This document shows, in pieces, positions 35,130-44,109 of a stretch of 64,000 bases of DNA. Source of the DNA: Pseudoxanthomonas mexicana (GTDB taxonomy: Bacteria; Pseudomonadota; Gammaproteobacteria; Xanthomonadales; Xanthomonadaceae); the NCBI RefSeq assembly GCF_001556105.1, contig NZ_LSIF01000027.1:62001-126000 (forward strand), written 5' to 3'. The translations under genes were made by a program, and so were the position numbers. The notes beneath the pieces are model-generated. The model was not told the DNA's origin and made no database searches. It saw nothing but the letters and a program-made list of their open reading frames with translations. How positions within the stretch are numbered: position 1 is the first letter of the stretch; each line of letters starts with the position of its first letter.

Positions 35130-35524
35130 GCCCCGCCCACGACGACGGTCATGGCATGGATCAGCAGGCCCGTCGCCTGCACCAGGCCGCGCTGGCGCAG
35201 GTGTCGCCGCAGACGCTGATGCGGCTGCGCAGCGCGCGCCATGAGGCGCAGCGGCAGGCGCCATCCGCCGGCGGACGGCACCCATGGCGCTGGCTGACGG
35301 CCACGGCGTTCTCGGCGGTGCTCGCCGTGGGTATCGGCCTGCAATGGCTGCCCCGCGCACCTGACGCGATCGTTCCTTCAGCCACGATGGCGGCCACGCC
35401 GGCCGACACCGACCTTTCCACGGATGCGCTGGGCGTCGCCAGCGCGTTCGATGAAGATCCCGATCTCTACCTCTGGCTGGCCTCCGCCGATGCCCAGCCC
35501 CTTGCCATGGAGTCGACCCCATGA
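35126..35524 (+). CDS. Single-pass membrane protein, putative anti-sigma factor
   Basis: 132-residue protein with an N-terminal cytosolic segment (about 55 residues, HQAALAQVSPQTLMRLRSAR), one membrane helix (WLTATAFSAVLAVGIGLQWL) and a periplasmic tail. The layout and position directly after, and overlapping, the sigma gene suggest an anti-sigma factor, although no zinc-binding HxxxCxxC motif is present. A DUF3619-like or related family is possible. Its stop overlaps the next start (ATGA). Confidence 0.75.
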   Translation: MSPAHDDGHGMDQQARRLHQAALAQVSPQTLMRLRSARHEAQRQAPSAGGRHPWRWLTATAFSAVLAVGIGLQWLPRAPDAIVPSATMAATPADTDLSTDALGVASAFDEDPDLYLWLASADAQPLAMESTP

Positions 35525-35973
35525 AGGTCCGCGCCCTTCGTATTCTTGTCCTCGGCCTGCTGCTCGCCAGCGGCCATGCGCTGGCGCAGGCCGCACCGGC
35601 CCCGTTGCCCGCCTGGGAGCAGCTGACACCGCAACAGCGCGAGGCACTGATCACGCCCGTGCGCGACCGCTGGAACCGCGAGCCGGACCAACGCGACCGC
35701 ATGCTGGAGCGTGCGCAGCGCTGGCAGGCGATGACGCCGGAGCAGCGCGCGCAGGCGCATCACGGCATGAAGCGCTTCGAGGACATGAATCCCGACCAGC
35801 GTCGCGAGGCGCGCGCGCTTTACGGCCACATGAAGGCGCTCACGCCCGAGCGGCGGGACGCATTGCGCGAGCAATGGAAGAAGATGACGCCGGCACAGCG
35901 CGAGGCGTGGATGCGCGAGAACGCACCGCCGCGTGATCGTGACCGCGACCGCGATCGCCTGCAGGACCGGTGA
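35521..35973 (+). CDS. DUF3106 secreted protein
   Basis: 150-residue exported protein. A signal peptide (LVLGLLLASGHALAQ) is followed by repeated units of the type LTPQQREALI, MTPEQRAQA, MNPDQRREA, LTPERRDAL and MTPAQREAW, characteristic of DUF3106. The C terminus ends in a charged tail rich in Asp-Arg. The repeats resemble the LTxxQ motifs of Spy/CpxP-type periplasmic chaperones, so a stress-sensing or chaperone role is plausible but unproven. It is the last gene of the sigma-factor operon. Confidence 0.85.
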   Translation: MKVRALRILVLGLLLASGHALAQAAPAPLPAWEQLTPQQREALITPVRDRWNREPDQRDRMLERAQRWQAMTPEQRAQAHHGMKRFEDMNPDQRREARALYGHMKALTPERRDALREQWKKMTPAQREAWMRENAPPRDRDRDRDRLQDR

Positions 35974-35994
35974 ATCCGGGAGGACAGACGTCGC

Positions 35995-36585
35995 CTAGCC
36001 GGCTTTCCAGTGCGCATACAACGCGCGCATCCGGGCTTGCTGCGGTTTGCTCCAGTATCTGATCCGCTGCTCCATCCCTTCATCCGTACCCCACTCCGGG
36101 TAGCCACTCGCAGCCAAGGCATACCAGTGCAATGCGGTGGCATGGTCGCCCACCGTCCAGTACGCAAGCGCGCGCGTGTATGTCACCCATGCAGGCCGAC
36201 CACCATGCAGGCGCTCGGCCTCGGCCCAGTCGGATAAAGCGCCCTCGATATCGCCCTGGTCGTAGCGCGACCATCCGCGGGACCAATGAACGTGTCGGCG
36301 CTGGGGACTTGCCGGCTCGCTTGCGCCGAGGGCGGCATCGTAATCGCGGAGCTCCCGTTCACGATCACCCATCTCGCCATAGAGATGCGCACGATGGACC
36401 AGCGCGGAGACATTGCGCGGATTCTTCTGCAGCGCGGCCTGGATCATCGACCGGAATCTCACGCGCCCGCCTGGCGGATAGCCGAGGTACGACGCCGCAG
36501 GATCCGGATCGACGTAACGCGGTTCCTGTGCGACGGCGTGTCCCACCAGGAGCATGGCCGCCAGCGGCCATGTCCATCGCCTCAT
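35995..36585 (-). CDS. Secreted TPR-like protein downstream of pntAA
   Basis: 196-residue protein with a signal peptide (MRRWTWPLAAMLLVGHAVAQ) and helical TPR-like repeats: NVSALVHRAHLYGEMGDRER, then HWSRGWSRYDQGDIEGALSD and TYTRALAYWTVGDHATALHW. The ATG at 36585 overlaps the pntAA stop (ATGA), so it is co-translated with pntAA. No specific family is recognised. Codon use is slightly less GC-rich than pntAA. Confidence 0.75.
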   Translation of the reverse strand: MRRWTWPLAAMLLVGHAVAQEPRYVDPDPAASYLGYPPGGRVRFRSMIQAALQKNPRNVSALVHRAHLYGEMGDRERELRDYDAALGASEPASPQRRHVHWSRGWSRYDQGDIEGALSDWAEAERLHGGRPAWVTYTRALAYWTVGDHATALHWYALAASGYPEWGTDEGMEQRIRYWSKPQQARMRALYAHWKAG

Positions 36586-37673
36586 GCGACCGTACGTTCC
36601 GGCCACACGGTTTTCGCCAGCAGCTCGTCGTCCCAGTCGAACTGCAATGCGCCGTCCTTGACGAACAGCACGACGAAATTGAGCACGTTGCGGGCGTACA
36701 TCTCGCTGGCGTGGACCGCGCCCAGGCTGGCGAGATTGAGCGGGCCGGCAATCGTCACGCCGTTGTGCGCATAGGTGTCACCGGGACGGGTCAGTTCGCA
36801 GTTGCCGCCGGTTTCCGCCGCCAGGTCGACGATGACGCTGCCCGGCTTCATGCCTTCGACCATCACCGTCGTGATGATCTTCGGCGCGGGTCGGCCCGGC
36901 ACCGCGGCCGTGCAGACCACGACGTCGATGCCTTTCAGATGGTCGGCGAGGCGTTGCTGCTGCAGCGCGCGTTCTTCATCGGTCAGCTGGCGCGCATAGC
37001 CGCCCTCGCCCGCCGCGCTGACGCCGAGGTCGAGGAACTTGCCGCCCAGTGATTCGATCTGCTCACGCGTTTCGGGGCGCACGTCGAAGCCTTCGACCTG
37101 CGCGCCCAGGCGCTTGGCGGTCGCCACGCCCTGCAGGCCCGCGACACCGGCACCGACGATCAGCACCTTGGAAGGACGGATCGTGCCTGCTGCCGTGGTC
37201 AGCATCGGGAAGAAGCGTGGCGCCAGTTGCGCGGCGATCAGCACCGCCTTGTAGCCGGCCATGCCGGCCTGCGAGCTGAGGACGTCCATCGCCTGCGCCC
37301 GCGTGGTGCGCGGCAGCCGCTCGAGCGGGAATGCCTGGATGCCCTTCGCCTGCAGCGCATCCGCGCGCGCCGCGTCCGCGGCCGGCTGCAACATGCCGAC
37401 CAGCGTGGCACCGGCCTTGAAACCGGCGATGGCGTCTGAGGACGGCGGTTGCACGCAGAGCAGCAGGTCGGCGCTGTCGCGGCCCTGGCCGTCGACCGGT
37501 TCGGCACCGGCTTCGCGGTAGGCCGCGTCGATGAAGCCCGCGCCGTCACCCGCGCCGCGCTCCACGAGGACACGCGCACCGGCGGCGATCAGTTTCTTGA
37601 CGGTTTCCGGTGTCGCGGCCACGCGGCGTTCGCCGGCGGCGGTTTCCTTCAGTACCCGAACTTCGACCGCCAT
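36582..37673 (-). CDS. pntAA: NAD(P) transhydrogenase subunit alpha-1
   Basis: Soluble NAD(H)-binding subunit of the proton-translocating transhydrogenase. The 363-residue product has MAVEVRVLKETAAGERRVA at the start, LSSQAGMAGYKAVLIAA in the centre, the Rossmann motif VLIVGAGVAGLQGVATAKRL and the hydride-transfer region IVDLAAETGGNCELT. It lacks membrane helices, which are encoded by pntAB. Instead of pntAB, the next gene on its strand is a TPR-like protein, and pntAB lies 2.5 kb further left beyond a convergent sigma-factor block. Confidence 0.96.
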   Translation of the reverse strand: MAVEVRVLKETAAGERRVAATPETVKKLIAAGARVLVERGAGDGAGFIDAAYREAGAEPVDGQGRDSADLLLCVQPPSSDAIAGFKAGATLVGMLQPAADAARADALQAKGIQAFPLERLPRTTRAQAMDVLSSQAGMAGYKAVLIAAQLAPRFFPMLTTAAGTIRPSKVLIVGAGVAGLQGVATAKRLGAQVEGFDVRPETREQIESLGGKFLDLGVSAAGEGGYARQLTDEERALQQQRLADHLKGIDVVVCTAAVPGRPAPKIITTVMVEGMKPGSVIVDLAAETGGNCELTRPGDTYAHNGVTIAGPLNLASLGAVHASEMYARNVLNFVVLFVKDGALQFDWDDELLAKTVWPERTVA

Positions 37674-37747
37674 TGCGCCCCTCGTCGTTAGGTCACCCGT
37701 CAGGCGATGCTAACAGAGCGCGGCACGGCCGCGCGGAGGCGATGAGG

Positions 37748-40072
37748 TCAAGCCGGCGTGGCGGCCGACGGTACCGGCTCGAGGCGCTCGATCACACCCT
37801 GCATCGCGCTGTCGAACGCGTCTTCGCTCTGGTGGGTGCGCAGGCGCCCCATCCGCACCATCACCGCCAGTTCCTCGGGCGAGGCGACGCAGAAACGCAC
37901 GCCGCGACGGTTCACGAAGAGCAGGCGCGAGGAAATCGGGCTGACCCACGACAGCTTGCCGGCCTGCACCTTGTTGTCCTTGTCGATGAAGTCCAGCCAC
38001 GTGCCGATCGGCAGGCCACGGAAATGATCCGCGTCGCTGTGGTCGAAATCGAGCGTGTCCGCGCCCCCCACCAGCTGGATGGCCACGGTGTCCTCGTCGA
38101 CGACGGGCTTGGGCAGCACCACCTGCGGCAACTCGGGCAGCGCCTTCTCCAGGTCCGGGCGGGCAGCGGCGACCGCCTGCAGCGTGTCGTGCAGGGCGTC
38201 GACCGCACCGGCTGCCGCGTCCTGGTTCATGCCGACGCTGGCGAACACCTTCAACATGTCCGTGCGCCACGCCTGCAACCACGGTTTGCCGACCACATGG
38301 CGCTGGGCCTCGGTCAGTTCCTCGAGCACGCCGTCGGCGAGCGCGAGCGATTCGCGCAGGCCCGTTCCCTCATCGCCCTCGCGCAGCACCGTCATGGTCA
38401 CGTGGTGCGCCCACGGCTGGCGCAGGAAATCCTCGATGGCTTGCGGCACGCGCCGGTCGCCCAGGCGCTCGTCCAGTTCCGATGTCATGCGCGCGCGCGC
38501 GGCTTCCAGGCGTTCCTGGCCGCGCTGGATCTCGGCGGCACGGCGCTCGGCGATCTCGATGCGGCGGCGGTGCTGTTCCAGGTACGCGCGGAATTCTTCC
38601 TCCAGGGTCAGGAAGATCGCCAGGTTCTCGTTGAATTCGGCCACCAGGCGGTCGACGACCTCCTCGACCTTGGTCAGCAGCGTGCGCTCGGCGGCGCTCT
38701 CGCCGTTGTTGCCTTCGCAGGCTTCGGCCAGCACGTTGAGCAACCGCCGCGCCGGGTGGGTCTTCTGCACGAACATGCGGCGGTCGAGCAGCGCCACCTT
38801 CACGAACGGCACCACCAGGCGGCCGATCAGCTCGCGCGGACGGCCTTCCAGGTCGCGCTCGTCGAGCATCACGTCGAACAGCATGCCGACCAGGTCGATC
38901 GCGTCTTCGTCGACCGGCGCCAGGCGCGCCTGCGACGGGTCCACGCCCAGCTGCGTGGCGCTGCTGAGCACTTCATTCTTCAGCCGCTGCGACAACGACT
39001 CGCCGGTGTCGCCGATGGCGGCACGCAACGTGGCGCTGGGCGATGCCTGCAGCAGCGACAGGACGGACAGCATCTCGCGTTGCGACAGGTCGCGCTGGCG
39101 CGGATCCACAGCGCGCGCTTCCGGCGCGCCGTCGGCGTCGCGGCCGCGTCGCGACTCCTGCAGCAGGTGGTGCAGGGCCTCCAGCAGGACGCCTTGCGCA
39201 CCCGGCGCGGAGCCATAGCCTGGCGGCACTTCGCCGAACGCGGCGGCCATCGGCGGCGCGGTCTGGCTGGCTTGCAGGCCGCGGCTGACCCCGGCCATGC
39301 GATTGAGGAAGCGCGCCGCCCAAGCGGGTGCGCCAGGCTCTTCGCCTTCACCCGCAGCCTCCAGCTCCTGCGCGCCATCCGACGCTTGCGTGGAGGCGGG
39401 CGCAGGCGCACGGCGCGCGGGCAGCTCCGGCATCACGCCGACCTGCATCAGGCGCTGGTCGAGGGCGGCATAGATGCGCGCGATGGCGGGCACGAAGTCG
39501 CGCTCGCACAGCTTGATCACCACCAGCCGGACGTCGGGCGCCAAGTCGCAGCCCGCGAAGGCCTGGTGCACGGCCACGCCGATGTGCTCGGGGCCGATGG
39601 GATTGAGGTCGATGTCCAGCGCGATGTCGCCGGCGATCCAGCCCAGCCGGCGATCCAGCCGTGCCAGCACCGGCTTGCACTCGCGCTGGATGACGCTGGC
39701 GAAGTTGCGCACGGCCAGGCGCGATTCCAGTTCCTGCTCCGACACCAGGCTCAGCGTGTCTTCCGCGGACTCCAGGAAGACGCGCTCGACCGGCAGCGGC
39801 TGCCCGGCTTCCAGCGCCTTCCACGAGCGCTGCAACTGGGCGCGGAAGCGCCCGATGATGTCTTCGCGGCGGCGGCGCAGCTCGCGCATCGCATCCAGGA
39901 ACGCCATCTGGGAGGGGCCGGCGCGCTCCGCGCGGTCGAACAGCGCATCGTCGAAACGTCCGAGCGCCACCGCAAAGGCATCGACCAGCGGCGGGATCGC
40001 GGCGTCGCGCGCCTGCTCCAGCAGGCGCGTGTCGCGCCCGGGGCGGTCGGCGATGTTCAGGACATTCGACAT
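37748..40072 (-). CDS. DUF1631 family protein, copy 1
   Basis: 774-residue cytosolic protein of the DUF1631 family, whose function is unknown. The N-terminal two thirds are helical (for example MAFLDAMRELRRRREDIIGR and ESLSQRLKNEVLSSATQLGV). A central conserved block reads DLVGMLFDVMLDERDL to HPARRLLNVLAEACEGNNGE. A C-terminal beta region, GTWLDFIDKDNKVQAGKLSW, continues with FVNRRGVRFCVASPEELA and resembles a PilZ-type barrel without the RxxxR motif. The start at 40072 is the first ATG giving a homologous N terminus. It lies 187 bases downstream of a paralogue. Confidence 0.88.
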   Translation of the reverse strand: MSNVLNIADRPGRDTRLLEQARDAAIPPLVDAFAVALGRFDDALFDRAERAGPSQMAFLDAMRELRRRREDIIGRFRAQLQRSWKALEAGQPLPVERVFLESAEDTLSLVSEQELESRLAVRNFASVIQRECKPVLARLDRRLGWIAGDIALDIDLNPIGPEHIGVAVHQAFAGCDLAPDVRLVVIKLCERDFVPAIARIYAALDQRLMQVGVMPELPARRAPAPASTQASDGAQELEAAGEGEEPGAPAWAARFLNRMAGVSRGLQASQTAPPMAAAFGEVPPGYGSAPGAQGVLLEALHHLLQESRRGRDADGAPEARAVDPRQRDLSQREMLSVLSLLQASPSATLRAAIGDTGESLSQRLKNEVLSSATQLGVDPSQARLAPVDEDAIDLVGMLFDVMLDERDLEGRPRELIGRLVVPFVKVALLDRRMFVQKTHPARRLLNVLAEACEGNNGESAAERTLLTKVEEVVDRLVAEFNENLAIFLTLEEEFRAYLEQHRRRIEIAERRAAEIQRGQERLEAARARMTSELDERLGDRRVPQAIEDFLRQPWAHHVTMTVLREGDEGTGLRESLALADGVLEELTEAQRHVVGKPWLQAWRTDMLKVFASVGMNQDAAAGAVDALHDTLQAVAAARPDLEKALPELPQVVLPKPVVDEDTVAIQLVGGADTLDFDHSDADHFRGLPIGTWLDFIDKDNKVQAGKLSWVSPISSRLLFVNRRGVRFCVASPEELAVMVRMGRLRTHQSEDAFDSAMQGVIERLEPVPSAATPA

Positions 40073-40259
40073 GCGCAGGGTTTCCCGCCCGGTGGGGCGA
40101 AAGAAAGGTGGGGGATACGGACGGGAATCCGCGACGACATCGTAGGAAATCCGGCCGACCGGCAACCGTGATGGCCTCGGCAGTTTGATGCCGTGCAACA
40201 CGTTATCGCATAAAAGCGCATTCCGGCATGCCGCTTGCATGCGGGCCAGCGGCACTGGA

Positions 40260-42425
40260 TCAGGGCTGCGCGGGCACCACCAGGCGGTCCACCACGCCCT
40301 GCATGGCGCTGTAGAACGCATCCTCGTCGCGATGGGTGCGTACGCGGCCCAGCTGCCCCATCACCACCAGTTCCTGCACCGACGCGACGCAGATGCGCGC
40401 GCCCGCTCGGTTGACGAACATCATCCGGCCCGACACGGGACTGATCCAGCTCAGGCGGCCGGCCTGCACCCGGTTGTCCTTGTTGACGAAATCCAGCCAG
40501 CTGCCTTCCCGCAACTGCTGGAAATAGTCCGTCATCACCGGATCGTGCCGGTGCAGTCCTTCCTGCCACTCATGCGACTCCAGCAAGCCAGGCAGCAACG
40601 GCGGCGGCGCGCCGGACGAAGTCGCGACCTCCGCGGGCACCGCTGCCTGCGGGGTCACCAAGGCCGCAAACAGCTGTTCGCGCTGCCGGGCGATGGCGTC
40701 CTTCGCGTGCCCCGATGCCATCCACATGGGCTGCAACCAATCCATCGCCGCATGCCAATTGCGTACGTCGCCCCGCACATTCGCGACGTCGACCGCCTGC
40801 AGCAAGCCATCCAGCATCATCGGGGCGGCCTGCGGCTTGTTGAGCGCCTGCATGCGCGAGGCATACGCGGGCCACCCTTCCCGCAGCACGCGCTGCATCG
40901 GGACGGGCACCTCCTGTCCCTGCAATCGCGCATCGAGGCCCTCGGCGAACCGTGCCAGGGCCGCGACCTCCGCGTCCTTCACCTGCTGCTCCGCCGCCAA
41001 CGCGCGCTCGGCCTTCTCGGCTTCGCCGCGATAGCGCGCGTAGAAGTCATTGAAATCCGTCCGCGCCGCACGGAACACCGACTGGCTCTCGTCGAAATCC
41101 GCGACCAATCGCTGCACGGTGTCCTTGACCTTGTCCAGCAACAGGCGCTGCGCGTCGTTCTCGCCGGGGTTGCCATCGCAGGCTTCGACCAGCACGTTGA
41201 GCAGGCGACGGGCCGAATGGGTGGCCTGCAGGAACAGCTTGCGATCCTGCAGGGCGACCTTGGCCATCGGCGCCATCAACCGGCCGAGCACGTGGACCTG
41301 CTCCGTCGCGAGGTGACTCTCGCGAAAGATCACCTCGAACAGCATGCCGACGAGATCGACCACGTTTTCGTCCGCGTCCGAGATCGCCACCGCTTCCGGT
41401 GCGACACCCAGTTGCGCCGCATGCAGGAAGATCTGCTGCTTGAACGCCGCCTGCAACTTGTCCGGTGAGGCAAGGACTTCGACATGCACCTCGGGCGCGG
41501 CGATCTGCAGCAGGGTCAGCGCCACGACCAGTTCGCGCTGCGACAGCGACGTGCGTGGTGCCGTCGTGCGCATGGCACCGTGGGCGCGGGCGCGCTGCAG
41601 CCTGCTCTCCTCGAGCAGTTGATGCAGCGCCGGCGGCAGGGTCGCGTTGTCGGTCGAGTCGACCATGGCGTCGACATCGCCATGATCCCAGGACACGAAG
41701 AACCGCGTCATCCAGTCGGGCTCGTGGGTTCCCTCGTCGCCGGCACTGGGAATCGCCTGTGCGCGACGCATCCTCGGCGTCACGCTGTCCTGCGCACCAA
41801 GCCGGCGAACCAGCCGCTCGTGCATGGACTCGTAGATGGGCCCGATGAGTTCGACGAACTCGCGACCGCAGCACTGCACGGCCAATGCGCGCACGTTGCC
41901 AGGCAACGACGCGCCTGCCAGCCCGCGATAGACCGCCATCGCGATGCGTGCCGGGGAATACGGGGCGCTGTCCGGCTGCAGGCGGATGCCCATGTCCAGC
42001 CAGGTCAGGTAGCCATTGAGGCGCAGCAATTCGGACTGCCATTCCCGTGAGATGACATCCGCCAGCTGCTCCGTCGCCAGACGGACGTCCAGTTCGTCCT
42101 CTTCCACCAGGCCCAGGTCGTTCCCCGTCTGCTCCTGTCCGAATCGCGCCGCAGGTGCCTCACCTTCCGCCGCGGCCCGCCATGCAGCCGCCATGTCCTC
42201 ACGGAACCCGCGCAGGATCAGCTCCCTGCGCTCCTTGAGCGCCAGCAGGCCATCCAGATAAGGGCCACGGTCCAGCTCCATGCGTTCCAGCCTGTCCAGC
42301 ATCGGCTGGCGCAGGCCGTCGATGACGTCCGCGAAGGCGGCATCCAGCGACGGCTGCATGGCCTCGCGTAGCAGTTCGACGAGCTGGTTGCCGGAGGTGG
42401 CAGGAGGCGGTGGCGTTGCGGGCAT
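40260..42425 (-). CDS. DUF1631 family protein, copy 2
   Basis: 721-residue paralogue of the neighbouring gene, with the same architecture: a helical N terminus (MLDRLERMELDRGPYLDGLL), the central block DLVGMLFEVIFRESHL to HSARRLLNVLVEACDGNPGE, and the C-terminal barrel GSWLDFVNKDNRVQAGRLSW then FVNRAGARICVASVQELV. Similarity is strongest in the centre and C terminus, while the N-terminal third has diverged, so the duplication is old. The start at 42425 (MPATPPPP) is the plausible ATG. It is divergent from the nitroreductase gene. Confidence 0.87.
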   Translation of the reverse strand: MPATPPPPATSGNQLVELLREAMQPSLDAAFADVIDGLRQPMLDRLERMELDRGPYLDGLLALKERRELILRGFREDMAAAWRAAAEGEAPAARFGQEQTGNDLGLVEEDELDVRLATEQLADVISREWQSELLRLNGYLTWLDMGIRLQPDSAPYSPARIAMAVYRGLAGASLPGNVRALAVQCCGREFVELIGPIYESMHERLVRRLGAQDSVTPRMRRAQAIPSAGDEGTHEPDWMTRFFVSWDHGDVDAMVDSTDNATLPPALHQLLEESRLQRARAHGAMRTTAPRTSLSQRELVVALTLLQIAAPEVHVEVLASPDKLQAAFKQQIFLHAAQLGVAPEAVAISDADENVVDLVGMLFEVIFRESHLATEQVHVLGRLMAPMAKVALQDRKLFLQATHSARRLLNVLVEACDGNPGENDAQRLLLDKVKDTVQRLVADFDESQSVFRAARTDFNDFYARYRGEAEKAERALAAEQQVKDAEVAALARFAEGLDARLQGQEVPVPMQRVLREGWPAYASRMQALNKPQAAPMMLDGLLQAVDVANVRGDVRNWHAAMDWLQPMWMASGHAKDAIARQREQLFAALVTPQAAVPAEVATSSGAPPPLLPGLLESHEWQEGLHRHDPVMTDYFQQLREGSWLDFVNKDNRVQAGRLSWISPVSGRMMFVNRAGARICVASVQELVVMGQLGRVRTHRDEDAFYSAMQGVVDRLVVPAQP

Positions 42426-42522
42426 TGCGTCGTTCGGTCGGCCAGGTTGTCCGCTGCGACCCGACCTGAACCCGGATCCGTGCGTGGCGCGGACCGTGAT
42501 GCATCCGCTGCGATTAAACTCA

Positions 42523-42555
42523 TGCACCGATATGTGCAGTGCACCCCACTATAAG
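42523..42555 (+). promoter_or_regulatory. Nested palindromes and -10-like box before the nitroreductase
   Basis: TGCAC-cgatat-GTGCA (42523-42538) overlaps GTGCA-g-TGCAC (42534-42544), and a -10-like TATAAG follows at 42550-42555, about 9 bases before the ATG. No good -35 is seen. The symmetry suggests a repressor operator in this divergent region, but the regulator is unknown. Confidence 0.4.
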
Positions 42556-42563
42556 GCGACTCC

Positions 42564-43145
42564 ATGCTCACTGAAAGTCTGCTGCAGGCATTGGACACGC
42601 GACGCTCCGTGCCATCGAAGCAGTTAGCTGAACCCGGCCCCGATCCGGCGACGCTGCAACGCATGCTGGCCTCGGCGGTACGCGTCCCCGACCACGGCAA
42701 GCTGGTGCCGTTCCGTTTCATCCATATCCACGGTGAGGCACGTCATGCATTGGGCGACCGACTGGCCGCCCGCACCCGTGCACTCGACCCGGATGCGCCC
42801 GCCGCGGCGGTGGAAAAGGATCGTGGCCGTTTTTCCAGCGCGCCGGACATCATCACCGTCGTCGCGCGCCTGACCCCTGGCCACAAGGTGCCCGAACAGG
42901 AACAGCTGCTCACCGCCGGCAGCGTCTGCTTCGCCCTGCTGCAGGCCGCCCAGGCGTTCGGCTTCGGGGCGCAATGGCTGACCGGCTGGATGGCGTACGA
43001 CGCGCACATCTCAGACGTTCTGGGCCTGGCGCCGAACGAAACGATCGCGGGCTTCATCCATATCGGCACGCCACGGCTGGAAGCCCCCGAGCGGGAGCGC
43101 CCCGACCCCGCAGCGATGCTGACCGAATGGACACCCGATGCCTGA
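42564..43145 (+). CDS. Nitroreductase family protein (YdjA-like)
   Basis: 193-residue FMN-dependent oxidoreductase fold. Visible features are the N-terminal DTRRSVPSKQLAEPGP (FMN phosphate region RRS), VRVPDHGKLVPFRFIHI, and the C-terminal FMN segment GFGAQWLTGWMAYDAHISDV followed by GFIHIGTP. Length matches the small YdjA group, which lacks extra dimer helices. The substrate is unknown. The 3' end overlaps the exonuclease gene by 8 bases. Confidence 0.9.
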   Translation: MLTESLLQALDTRRSVPSKQLAEPGPDPATLQRMLASAVRVPDHGKLVPFRFIHIHGEARHALGDRLAARTRALDPDAPAAAVEKDRGRFSSAPDIITVVARLTPGHKVPEQEQLLTAGSVCFALLQAAQAFGFGAQWLTGWMAYDAHISDVLGLAPNETIAGFIHIGTPRLEAPERERPDPAAMLTEWTPDA

Positions 43146-44046
43146 GCCGTTGCACCCGCGCCCGCTCTATCTGGTCGATGCCAGCCTGTACGTGTTCCGC
43201 GCCTGGCATTCGATGCCGGACGAATTCCAGGATGCGGACGGGTGGCCCACCAACGCGGTGCATGGCTTCGCACGTTTCCTGCTGGAACTGCTGGAAAAGG
43301 AACGGCCGGAGCACATCGCCATCGCCTTCGACGAGGCGCTCGACAGCTGCTTCCGCAACCGGATCTATCCGGCCTACAAAGCCAACCGCGATCCCGCGCC
43401 GGACGAGCTCCGGCGGCAGTTCACCCACTGCAAGGCGCTTTGCGCAGCGCTGGGCCTGAGCGTGCTTGCCCATGGCGAATACGAGGCGGACGACCTGATC
43501 GGCAGCGCCCTGCATGCGGCACGGCCGCAGGGATTCCGCGGCGTGATCGTGTCGGCCGACAAGGACCTGTCGCAGCTGCTGCATGCGCATGACGAACAAT
43601 GGGATTTCGCGCGCGGACAGCGCTGGGGGATGGCCGGCGTCAAGGCGCGCTACGGCGTGGAAGCGCGGCAGATCGCCGACTACCTCGCCCTGACGGGCGA
43701 CGCCGTCGACAACATCCCCGGCGTGACCGGCATCGGCGCGAAATCCGCCGCCATCCTGCTGGCGCACTTCGGCGACCTCGATACGCTGCTGGGCCGCATG
43801 GACGAAGTCGCCTTCCTGCGCCTGCGTGGCGCGGCCACGATGGCCATCCGGCTGCGCGAGCAGCGCGAGCACGCGCTGCTGTGGCGTCAACTCACGACCA
43901 TCGCACTGGACGCGCCGCTGGGTGACATCACCACCGGCCACGAACGCGGCAAGGCCGACGGCGACATGCTGGGCGCGTTGTCGGACGCCCTGCGCTTCGG
44001 CCCGATGACGCGTCGGCGGTTGCGCGTGGCAGCGGGGCTGGAGTGA
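43138..44046 (+). CDS. 5'-3' exonuclease (Xni/polymerase I N-domain type)
   Basis: 302-residue flap-endonuclease-like protein. It has the acidic metal-site motifs LVDASLYVFRAWHS, AFDEALDSCFRNRIYPAYKA, EYEADDLIGS and VSADKDLSQLL, then the helix-hairpin-helix GVTGIGAKSAAILLAHFGDL. It resembles a stand-alone 5' nuclease domain of DNA polymerase I, such as ExoIX. The ATG at 43138 lies inside the nitroreductase 3' end. It probably removes RNA primers or flaps; the exact role is inferred from the family. Confidence 0.91.
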   Translation: MPEPLHPRPLYLVDASLYVFRAWHSMPDEFQDADGWPTNAVHGFARFLLELLEKERPEHIAIAFDEALDSCFRNRIYPAYKANRDPAPDELRRQFTHCKALCAALGLSVLAHGEYEADDLIGSALHAARPQGFRGVIVSADKDLSQLLHAHDEQWDFARGQRWGMAGVKARYGVEARQIADYLALTGDAVDNIPGVTGIGAKSAAILLAHFGDLDTLLGRMDEVAFLRLRGAATMAIRLREQREHALLWRQLTTIALDAPLGDITTGHERGKADGDMLGALSDALRFGPMTRRRLRVAAGLE

Positions 44047-44109
44047 CAGCGGCGCGCGGCGCCATGTCGTTAGAATGGGCGCATATACAACGGAACGGAA
44101 TTCTGCAGG

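Noticed and set aside
37610..40171. 853-codon frame opposite DUF1631 copy 1
   Set aside because: It is antisense shadow; the sense protein has a paralogue next door, which shows which strand is coding.
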